From assembly GCA_013001805.1 (NCBI GenBank), contig JABDLW010000265.1:1-11779 (forward strand): a DNA stretch of 11,779 nt, written 5' to 3'. Shown here one piece after another: positions 6,447 to 11,779 of the stretch. This DNA comes from Saprospiraceae bacterium. Its GTDB lineage: Bacteria; Bacteroidota; Bacteroidia; Chitinophagales; Saprospiraceae. Below the pieces are notes generated by a model. That model was not told where the DNA came from. It ran no database searches and worked only from the letters and a program-made list of their open reading frames with translations. Every line of letters begins with the position of its first letter. The first letter of the stretch is position 1. A program made the translations under genes and the position numbers.

Positions 6447-8282
6447 CTACATTTTCTGAACCGGGAATGTTTTCACAGAACTGCCGTTTACCACGCTCAG
6501 GTAAAAAACACCTTGTTGCAATGTCGATAAATCTAAGGTATGTCGACTCGACTCGATCCGGCCACTCAAGATTAATTGCCCCAGAGAAGACCTCACTTCA
6601 TAGGTGGGTAGATTTGCCTGATCAGTACCTGCGATCGTTACTTGCTCCGAAGTCAATGTGGGAAAAACCCTGACCTCTCCTGTCCGGTCATATTTGATGG
6701 TGACGATAGATGAATATTCAGTGCTGCCATCGACGTCCACAGAATTCAGGCGATAATAATTCATACCGGTGAGAGGCTGTGGATCAAGATAGTGGTAAAC
6801 GCTGTATTTATCCGGTCCGCCTTTGGCATCCATCCAATCCTGTGTATTCCAGTATTCTGCATCTTGACTGCGCTGAATATAAAAACCCTCAAAGTTGATC
6901 TCAGAGGCTGTTTCCCAGGAAAGCTTTATACCATCGGTGGTGGGTGTGCCGGAAAATTGTACTAACTCTACCGGTAAAAGCGCACAAGAGGGAAACAAGG
7001 TGAAACCACCTTCCTGCCCCGCCGGACCATCTACTACCACATAATAAACACCAGCTGCCAGTTGCATTTTAATCGCTTCAGCCATGGCCCCGGTATCACT
7101 CTTCGCCAAACAAGCATTGGGTTGGAACACTCCCTCATCGATCTCCGTACTGCTCAAAAGGTATAAATCTAAGTCTGTGCCTTGCGGTTGTAAAGTAAAT
7201 GTGACCTCGTCAGGGACCACCAATTCGAATTCATAGGTCAGGTCACCACCATCGGTACCGGCCATCGGGCCGCAAGCTGCATAATCGGCTGCGCTTCGGT
7301 AGCTAATACGCCCTTCGGTTGAACCAACTACCGGCTGTTGGCAAACCATGCTACCAAAATCCCGGGAACACGATATGGATAAATTAAAAGTTCCTTCAAT
7401 CAGGATATCAGGCACTCCCGCAATCAGATCTCCATCCACGAGTATCCAGTAAACACCCACCGGAAGAATCCCATGAATCCTTTCAACTGTCGAACCTGTG
7501 TCACTAATCCCGACGCAAAGGCCGGGACAGGAACTTCCGTCAATGATGTCTACAGCATTACTTAAAAGGAACAAATGCAATCCCATTTCATCTAACTTCT
7601 CCAGCGTAATGTCTACAGTCTTGGGCTCATCAACCTCAAAACGATACAGCAGTTCACCAGCCCCATAAGTATTGACCACCGCATCAAAACATCCGGCATA
7701 ATCTAAGACTCCATAATTGCTCACCCGGCCAACGGTCGAACCATTTACCACCTCACCACAATCGATATCGGTATAGTCCTTTTCGCAACGTACGACCAAT
7801 TCATAAAGGCCTTCCCCCTCAAGTGAAAGGTCAGGTCCCAAATTGCCGTCTACCGATAGCCAATAAGTGCCTGGACCTAATCTAATCTCCAGGTCGGTTC
7901 CATCGCTGGTACGAGCGATGCAAGTATCGGGACAGTCCTGATTTGCCGTGTCTACCGTATTCGATAACAGGAACAACTCCAGAGTGGCTCCTTCCAGAGA
8001 AGTGAGCTCAATGGATACGCTTGAAGAATCCGTTAAGACAAATTTATACTGCTGGTCACCGGCATTAAAAATTTCTTGTGGTCCGACACATTCGGCGTAG
8101 TCAGCCACGGTAAAATCGTTGGCTTTGCCAATCGTGCTATCTGTAACGATCACATTACAAGTTATATCCTTAGCATCTTCGGGAGCTTCAAAAAAGGAGC
8201 CGGCATGAATATGGGAGGAATATGAGAGTATAATCACTAACAACAATGGCACAAGTCGCATAAAGTCGGTCTTTACGTTCAT
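6447..8282 (-). CDS. T9SS-exported protein with three tandem cysteine-bearing PPC-like domains, Fn3-like region and C-terminal sorting domain
   Basis: This is a 611-residue secreted or surface protein. The signal peptide core is near residues 9-27 (RLVPLLLVIILSY, then SSHIHAG). Three tandem beta-rich repeats follow at about 42-166, 175-305 and 314-433. Each begins with Cys, a GST-GR type turn and DYA.C, then has a F/Y-L-L-S-N/S strand, a C-x(2-3)-SDTG-like turn, a GVYWxxVDG strand and a closing Cys. They resemble bacterial pre-peptidase C-terminal (PPC) domains in layout. Next is an Fn3-like region (436-531) with LPVELVQFSG, LSWETASEINFEGFYIQRS and NYYRLNSVDVDG, which often precedes sorting domains in this phylum. 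The last 75 residues (VRVFPTLTSEQVTIAG to KTFPVQKM) are a type A T9SS sorting domain. I start at the first ATG, 8282; an ATG at 8261 is equally good for the signal peptide. No catalytic domain is visible, so an adhesive or structural role is inferred. Confidence 0.88.
   Translation of the reverse strand: MNVKTDFMRLVPLLLVIILSYSSHIHAGSFFEAPEDAKDITCNVIVTDSTIGKANDFTVADYAECVGPQEIFNAGDQQYKFVLTDSSSVSIELTSLEGATLELFLLSNTVDTANQDCPDTCIARTSDGTDLEIRLGPGTYWLSVDGNLGPDLSLEGEGLYELVVRCEKDYTDIDCGEVVNGSTVGRVSNYGVLDYAGCFDAVVNTYGAGELLYRFEVDEPKTVDITLEKLDEMGLHLFLLSNAVDIIDGSSCPGLCVGISDTGSTVERIHGILPVGVYWILVDGDLIAGVPDILIEGTFNLSISCSRDFGSMVCQQPVVGSTEGRISYRSAADYAACGPMAGTDGGDLTYEFELVVPDEVTFTLQPQGTDLDLYLLSSTEIDEGVFQPNACLAKSDTGAMAEAIKMQLAAGVYYVVVDGPAGQEGGFTLFPSCALLPVELVQFSGTPTTDGIKLSWETASEINFEGFYIQRSQDAEYWNTQDWMDAKGGPDKYSVYHYLDPQPLTGMNYYRLNSVDVDGSTEYSSIVTIKYDRTGEVRVFPTLTSEQVTIAGTDQANLPTYEVRSSLGQLILSGRIESSRHTLDLSTLQQGVFYLSVVNGSSVKTFPVQKM
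6984..8165 (-). repeat. Three tandem repeats encoding about 120-130-residue cysteine-bearing domains
   Basis: The three repeat units run at about 7785-8165, 7368-7766 and 6984-7349 in gene order. They are recognisable at the protein level and strongly diverged in DNA. In each unit the first two cysteines are exactly 23 residues apart. Units 1 and 2 carry a CPxxC motif (CPDTC, CPGLC) near the middle. Unit 3 has QPNAC at the same place, so its first Cys is replaced by Gln while the Pro and second Cys remain. A Cys also closes each unit. This points to an ancestral internal triplication, with units 1 and 2 having five cysteines and unit 3 having four. Confidence 0.8.
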
Positions 8283-8303
8283 TTGGATAAAGTTTACGTG
8301 CAA

Positions 8304-8336
8304 TAAATATAGTACTATAATTTAATACATAATCAA
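8304..8336 (-). promoter_or_regulatory. Possible Bacteroidota-type promoter of the T9SS cargo gene
   Basis: On the minus strand TTG at 8336-8334 is followed after 22 bases by TATATTTA at 8311-8304, one base away from the TAnnTTTG -7 consensus of Bacteroidota housekeeping promoters. It sits about 20 bases before the ATG at 8282, which would give a very short leader, or a leader of about 35-40 bases if the start is 8261. The region is A/T rich, so chance similarity is a real possibility. Confidence 0.3.
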
Positions 8337-8383
8337 GATCTGCGACTTTTTTGAAACGATGCTGTAACCCCCTTTAGAAAACG

Positions 8384-9439
8384 CTACTTCTGTAATATAA
8401 CTTTAACCCCGGGAGTCTTGACTTCGGGCATTGTGGTCAACAACCCGATGGACTGGTGCAAAGTACAGGTTCCCGTTATGATTTTATGGATTGGCAATTT
8501 ATGCAACCGAATAAAATCAAGCATATTCCGGTATTGCCATGCCTGTATTCCGTGACTTCCTATGACTTCAAGTTCGTGGGCAACTACCCGCTCAAACGAG
8601 AAAGACGGCACACCCATCTGATCCGGTAATAACCCCACCTGAACATACCTGCCACGTCTTCGCAAAAGACCAATGCACTCCCCCAGCAGGTCCTTAACTC
8701 CGATGGCATCAACACAAGCGTGAACTCCCTTTCCCGACCACGCCAGAATCTCCTTCTTCCCTTTTTCATCCAGTGAATTTAATGTTATAGCGGCTCCGCA
8801 TTTACCGGCCAGTTTCCGGGCTTCAGGGTTAAGGTCCATTGCGGCGACGTGTACTCCCAATGCCTGGGCGATCATAATCGACGATAATCCAACGCCACCA
8901 CAGCCTATCACCAAAAGATAGTCAGTTTCCCTGATTTTGGCCTGATCCCGCAAGGCCCGGTAAGCCGTACCAAAACGGCATCCCAGCACAGCTGCCGTAG
9001 CAAAATCCATATCATTGGGCAGCTCCACTAAATTGACCATCGCGTTTTTCACTTCTACATATTGCGCAAAAGATCCCCAGCTGCTAAAACCCGCTTGCTC
9101 CTGAAATTCACACACCTGATGATCCTGCTGCAGACAATAGTCGCATTTTCCGCATGCCTGGACAAATGGTGTTGTTACCCTCTGACCAATGTTCCAACCT
9201 TTTACTTCAGATCCTACTGCACTGATAATCCCGGCAAACTCGTGGCCGGGTACGTGAGGTAATTGAATATCCCGGTCATGCCCCATCCAACCGTGCCAGT
9301 CGCTGCGACAAATGCCACTGGCTTTCACCTGTACTAAAACGGAGGTTGGTTCGATGGATGGTATCGGTAATCTGCTTAGGACAGGTGTCTTACCGAACTC
9401 ATCGTAATATACTGCGGTCATTTCCCTGGCATGCGGCAT
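8384..9439 (-). CDS. Zinc-dependent alcohol dehydrogenase (medium-chain dehydrogenase/reductase family)
   Basis: This 351-residue cytoplasmic oxidoreductase interconverts an alcohol and an aldehyde or ketone with a nicotinamide cofactor. The catalytic zinc ligands are C44 (SGICRSDWHGW), H66-E67 (VPGHEFAG) and C154 (VLGCRFGTAY). The four-Cys structural zinc site is C96, C99, C102 and C110. The Rossmann motif is GCGGVGLS at 179-186, and D202 at the end of the next strand favours NAD over NADP. The length is normal for the family. The start is uncertain: ATG 9439 has a GAAGG 9 bases upstream, while ATG 9421 (MTAVYYDEFGK) is where most relatives begin. The GAAGG lies inside the inverted-repeat element described at 9447-9830, only 7 bases from the first ATG. 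The substrate cannot be told from sequence. It lies 101 bases upstream of the T9SS cargo gene on the same strand, and joint transcription is possible. Confidence 0.92.
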   Translation of the reverse strand: MPHAREMTAVYYDEFGKTPVLSRLPIPSIEPTSVLVQVKASGICRSDWHGWMGHDRDIQLPHVPGHEFAGIISAVGSEVKGWNIGQRVTTPFVQACGKCDYCLQQDHQVCEFQEQAGFSSWGSFAQYVEVKNAMVNLVELPNDMDFATAAVLGCRFGTAYRALRDQAKIRETDYLLVIGCGGVGLSSIMIAQALGVHVAAMDLNPEARKLAGKCGAAITLNSLDEKGKKEILAWSGKGVHACVDAIGVKDLLGECIGLLRRRGRYVQVGLLPDQMGVPSFSFERVVAHELEVIGSHGIQAWQYRNMLDFIRLHKLPIHKIITGTCTLHQSIGLLTTMPEVKTPGVKVILQK

Positions 9440-9446
9440 GATGTAC

Positions 9447-9480
9447 TACCTTCATTTTGTAGTAGACGAACCCATTAATT
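9447..9480 (+). repeat. Left arm of the inverted repeat
   Basis: In order, TACCTTCATT (9447-9456), TAGTAGAC (9460-9467), AACCCATTA (9469-9477) and TT (9479-9480) are all found in reverse complement at 9793-9830. This arm ends 7 bases before the dehydrogenase ATG (minus strand) and contains the GAAGG that could act as that gene's ribosome binding site. Confidence 0.75.
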
Positions 9481-9586
9481 GATATCGATAATTTCTTCCT
9501 GTTTTTTATCATCTCTTCGTTGTCGTCGCTAACAGGACATCTGCCCTGCTTCACTCCTCCGGTCTTGATATGACACAAGGGTACCT

Positions 9587-9742
9587 TTATTTACTCCGTT
9601 CATGGCCTGAACGTTCCCGAAAAGTGGGGAGCTGGACTGATCTTTTAAATTCATAACGTCGTTGAAGCTCAATTACGTAGCTCCGGCTATGTGCTTTCGC
9701 TTCGCCTTGTTTGAATTCAAAATCTCTCATCCTCAGTCTCAT
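9587..9742 (-). CDS. 51-codon ORF inside the inverted-repeat element (doubtful)
   Basis: An ATG at 9742 opens a 51-codon frame ending in TAA at 9587. The product is very basic and polar. It starts MRLRMRDFEFKQGEAKAHS, continues with a VIELQRRYEFKRS segment and ends RERSGHERSK. It has no signal peptide, membrane segment or recognisable domain. A second ATG lies at codon 5. The frame spans the hairpin at 9664-9703, so its sequence may be constrained by the DNA or RNA structure and not by protein. Small frames of this kind often accompany multicopy repeats. I cannot tell a real gene from a fortuitous frame here. Confidence 0.25.
   Translation of the reverse strand: MRLRMRDFEFKQGEAKAHSRSYVIELQRRYEFKRSVQLPTFRERSGHERSK
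9664..9703. repeat. Two-tier imperfect hairpin in the centre of the element
   Basis: The inner stem is ACGTAGC (9675-9681) with GCTATGT (9686-9692) around the 4-base loop TCCG, with one G-U pair when read as + strand RNA. The outer stem is GAAGC (9664-9668) with GCTTC (9699-9703), separated from the inner one by a symmetric 6/6 internal loop. A structure of this sort inside a small inverted-repeat element fits a non-autonomous mobile repeat. No T-run follows on either strand, so it is unlikely to be a terminator. Confidence 0.5.
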
Positions 9743-9792
9743 TCAGGAGTTAATAGAGCTACCCATAAAACATCTTGAAATTCTGACGAAAA

Positions 9793-9830
9793 AACTAATG
9801 GGTTAGTCTACTAGGAAAGGAATGAAGGTA
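9793..9830 (-). repeat. Right arm of the inverted repeat
   Basis: This is the partner of the left arm. Read on the minus strand it gives TACCTTCATT, a 7-base spacer CCTTTCC (3 bases TTG in the left arm), TAGTAGAC, one mismatch, AACCCATTA, one mismatch and TT. It lies about 50 bases upstream of the small lipoprotein gene. It is oriented to that gene as the left arm is to the dehydrogenase. Confidence 0.75.
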
Positions 9831-9882
9831 CAGTTTCCTGAGTTTTTCTAAATCATTTCACCCCCTCTTGTGTTTCTAAGGT

Positions 9883-10260
9883 ATGTCTGCGGTAAAATGG
9901 TGGTGTTTAATTTTGATCCTTCTGGCTTTAGGCAGCTCTTGCAGCCAGCGTAGTGATCTGCGAACGAACCTATGCCTCATCACCCAACATCACGATAAGG
10001 TGATTCCGGATATCACTATCTATGTCAAATTTAATACCGATGATTTTCCCGGATATGACCCACCGGAGCAATTCGACCGGGTGATTGTATCGGATGCACA
10101 GGGAAAAGTCTGTCTCAGTGACTTTCCATTGGGTCATCATTGGTTTGTGGGAATTGGTTATGACGAAGAAATTCGTGAACAAGTGATCGGAAATATCGAC
10201 TTATATTTTGACCTGCGAAATCTCAGTGCAGAGGCCATTCTTTATGTCGGGGAAGAATGA
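9883..10260 (+). CDS. Small lipoprotein with a transthyretin/carboxypeptidase-regulatory-like fold (putative)
   Basis: This 125-residue protein has a clear lipoprotein signal: hydrophobic residues 6-17, then LGSSC with the modifiable Cys at 20. The mature part looks like one small beta-sandwich domain of the carboxypeptidase-regulatory or transthyretin type: PDITIYVKFNTDDFPGYD, then FDRVIVSDAQGKVCLSDFPLGHHW, then a closing strand AEAILYVGEE. The D-A-Q-G-K turn followed by a core-facing F-P-L-G-H-H-W segment is characteristic. Such proteins are usually anchored to the outer membrane, but no precise function is known for this one. The ATG at 9883 directly precedes the signal peptide. It ends in tandem stops TGA-TAA and converges on the protease gene with 14 bases between the stop codons. 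Confidence 0.72.
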   Translation: MSAVKWWCLILILLALGSSCSQRSDLRTNLCLITQHHDKVIPDITIYVKFNTDDFPGYDPPEQFDRVIVSDAQGKVCLSDFPLGHHWFVGIGYDEEIREQVIGNIDLYFDLRNLSAEAILYVGEE

Positions 10261-10274
10261 TAATACCAGCTGCA

Positions 10275-11779
10275 CTATTCCGTACTGACACGCAGAATTA
10301 ATGGCACGATCTTACCTCCGCTTCTTGTTTTTACTTCAAACCCCATTTTATCTTTATAATAGGTAATATCAGAAAATGGCACCATGTGCTTTCTCAATAA
10401 CCGGGGTAAATCATCATTTATATCACCTCGTGCTTTAACCAGCTGTTCTCCCAAAAAGTCAATGTATTTTGGTTTAATCCTGCTTTCGGAGAATAATACA
10501 ATCAGATGATCTTCACCTTCCTGGGTCAACGTCAATGCGCTCTCCTGCGAAGGAATCGTGAGGGTAGAACCGGTTCCAATTAACAAAGCGGATTCGTTTT
10601 GACTATTAAATTTCTCGTTGTACGAAGCTGACTTAGGAAAATGTACCTCCACCTTACCCTGGGGATCGACGCTAAATACATAAATAAAGCCATTGGCAAA
10701 TTCACTGGTGACATCTAATTGAAACTGGTCGCCTATTTTTCTTTCGGGAAGGACGTAGTAGTTATCCTTTAGCATCACATCCTGGTCGCGAAATAGGGGT
10801 TGATCGTTAAACCATTGTCCCGTATATAATTTAAATCCAAAGGTACCGGACAGAGACCTTAGATCACGCTCCTGGGCATCCGGAGATTCTGGAGTCATGT
10901 CTGTATTAAAATCGATAGGTGCACCTCCCTGTAGCATTAAAGCGTAGGCGTGGCGGCAATATTCGGCAAAATGAGCATATCGCACCCAGATAAATCCTTT
11001 TTCCCCCCAATTTTTGCCCCAACTATTCATTATTTTAAAGGCTCCTTTCATTTCATCAGCCAGGTCGGATCTGCCCGGATTAAATTTCTGATCATCGTAA
11101 CCCACTACCACCATGGCGTGGCCACCGGCAAAAGTTTGATCTCCAATATTGGGAAACCAACTTCGGTCACCCGCTTCAATGGTATAAAAGTTGTTTAATA
11201 TTTTCATACCAATGACAACTGGTTTATGCTGTGCCAGTACCATTTTTACGTTTTTAATTTTAATCGTTGCCGAATCCCGTGGATCAAATAATCGAATAAA
11301 CTCGTCCAGACGGAAATTAGAGGCGCTTTGTAAAACTCCGGGGCTGGCCTCTTTGCCACATTCATTGACATCAAAATCGAATTCCCGGGCGAGGCAATTT
11401 CCTTTTTCCTGCATCGTCCGCAATGCGGTGGGCATCCTAATGGCTCCACAGTCATCGTCACTTAGCAGGTTGTAAATAAAAAGGGCTGAATTTGCATTTT
11501 TTGTAATCAGGTCCTTATCAGTCCACTTCTGGCGAATTGCCCGTTCGATGGTCATCGCAGCATAGCCGGCTGACCAACCTACACAGGACGAAATTTCACC
11601 CTGATGCCGGACCTCCGGGCAGAAAGGGGTGAGATCTACTTCGATTGGAATGGCTTTTTGTCCGCTGCTGATCTGGATATTTTCCGAAGTATAGGGTAAC
11701 TCACTGTATTCTTCATCGTCCAAAATCAGTCCGAGGGGGTAGGATGATTGCGCAAAAATCAGGCTCGGGAACAAAAGCG
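10275..11779 (-). CDS. Secreted C1 (papain-like) cysteine peptidase with DUF4384-like C-terminal domain, 5' end missing
   Basis: About 501 codons are present. The frame stays open to the right edge, where it reads LLFPSLIFAQS, the end of a signal peptide, so the true start lies just outside; the TTG at 11774 is internal. Numbering from that codon, the papain-type active site is Q58 (oxyanion) and C64 in HQGEISSCVGW, H219 in FAGGHAMVVVGYDD and N250 in IMNSWGKNWGEKGF. In place of the usual GSCWAF around the Cys it reads SSCVGW. Extra cysteines (52, 109, 127, 139, 273) could form disulfides. From about residue 305 the tail resembles DUF4384: GDQFQLDVTSEFANGFIYVF, then a DPQGKVEVHFP turn, a LTIPSQES segment and LIVLFSES. 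The last 60 residues are not recognised. The protein probably cleaves proteins outside the cytoplasm. No membrane anchor is visible after the signal. Confidence 0.88.
   Translation of the reverse strand, partial: LLFPSLIFAQSSYPLGLILDDEEYSELPYTSENIQISSGQKAIPIEVDLTPFCPEVRHQGEISSCVGWSAGYAAMTIERAIRQKWTDKDLITKNANSALFIYNLLSDDDCGAIRMPTALRTMQEKGNCLAREFDFDVNECGKEASPGVLQSASNFRLDEFIRLFDPRDSATIKIKNVKMVLAQHKPVVIGMKILNNFYTIEAGDRSWFPNIGDQTFAGGHAMVVVGYDDQKFNPGRSDLADEMKGAFKIMNSWGKNWGEKGFIWVRYAHFAEYCRHAYALMLQGGAPIDFNTDMTPESPDAQERDLRSLSGTFGFKLYTGQWFNDQPLFRDQDVMLKDNYYVLPERKIGDQFQLDVTSEFANGFIYVFSVDPQGKVEVHFPKSASYNEKFNSQNESALLIGTGSTLTIPSQESALTLTQEGEDHLIVLFSESRIKPKYIDFLGEQLVKARGDINDDLPRLLRKHMVPFSDITYYKDKMGFEVKTRSGGKIVPLILRVSTE

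Larger units (their letters stand above)
9447..9830. mobile_element. Inverted-repeat-bounded element, MITE-like or invertible (candidate)
   Basis: This 384-base non-genic segment fills most of the gap between the divergent dehydrogenase and lipoprotein genes. Its ends are imperfect inverted repeats (9447-9480 and 9793-9830). The outer 10 bases, TACCTTCATT, match perfectly, then TAGTAGAC and AACCCATTA match in order, and the arms differ by a 3- versus 7-base spacer and two substitutions. If the terminal TA at each end is read as a target duplication, the element is CCTTCATT...AATGAAGG flanked by TA, as for Tc1/mariner-IS630-type MITEs. The TA is also part of a symmetric match, so this is not proof. 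Inside are a long imperfect hairpin and a 51-codon minus-strand ORF but no transposase. Alternatives are a phase-variable invertible promoter segment, or a duplicated regulatory site serving both divergent genes. Confidence 0.55.

Noticed and set aside
9529..9654. 41-codon minus-strand ORF beginning MNLKDQSSSPLFG inside the inverted-repeat element
   Set aside because: It overlaps the 51-codon ORF in another frame, has no recognisable feature, and is within the length expected by chance.
1..11779. CRISPR array, tRNA or rRNA genes, intact transposase or phage genes, toxin-antitoxin or other defence cassette
   Set aside because: Reading both strands showed no evenly spaced direct repeats, no cloverleaf with a conserved T-loop, and no transposase, integrase or nuclease motifs.

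Overview
The window looks like ordinary chromosomal DNA of a member of the Bacteroidota, possibly of the Saprospiria (the class is a guess). The evidence is a C-terminal type IX secretion (T9SS) sorting domain on a large exported protein, a BshB1-type bacillithiol deacetylase, a DUF2490-like outer-membrane protein, a papain-like protease with a DUF4384-like tail, several exported proteins or lipoproteins, and starts that mostly lack Shine-Dalgarno sequences. I see no tRNA, rRNA, CRISPR array or intact transposase.

Positions 1-2491 (+) hold a tight three-gene run: the 3' part of fabH (beta-ketoacyl-ACP synthase III), bshB1, and a fold-type I PLP enzyme of the aminotransferase class V superfamily. 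The gaps are 2 and 9 bases, so this is very probably one transcript. Positions 2567-3772 (-) hold a DJ-1/PfpI-family protein and an exported protein with two glycine-zipper segments and a basic tail. After a 484-base gap come two + strand envelope genes at 4257-6149: a DUF2490-like beta-barrel candidate and a TolB-like beta-propeller lipoprotein. Positions 6447-9439 (-) hold a T9SS cargo protein with three tandem cysteine-bearing domains and, upstream of it, a zinc-dependent alcohol dehydrogenase. Positions 9883-10260 (+) encode a small lipoprotein, which converges with only 14 bases between stop codons on a secreted C1-family peptidase that runs off the right edge (10275-11779, -).

The most unusual non-genic structure is at 9447-9830, between the divergent alcohol dehydrogenase and lipoprotein genes. 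It is bounded by imperfect inverted repeats of about 35 bases whose outer ends are TA-CCTTCATT and AATGAAGG-TA. Inside are a long imperfect hairpin and a 51-codon minus-strand ORF. It resembles a non-autonomous mobile element (MITE-like) inserted just 7 bases upstream of the dehydrogenase start codon. A phase-variable invertible segment or a duplicated regulatory site are the alternatives.

Several neighbouring genes act at or beyond the cell envelope (T9SS cargo, lipoproteins, outer-membrane barrel, secreted protease), but nothing in the sequence shows that they form one pathway. I find no convincing new defence or metabolic system. The best leads are the inverted-repeat element, the triplicated cysteine domain and the unassigned PLP enzyme behind bshB1.
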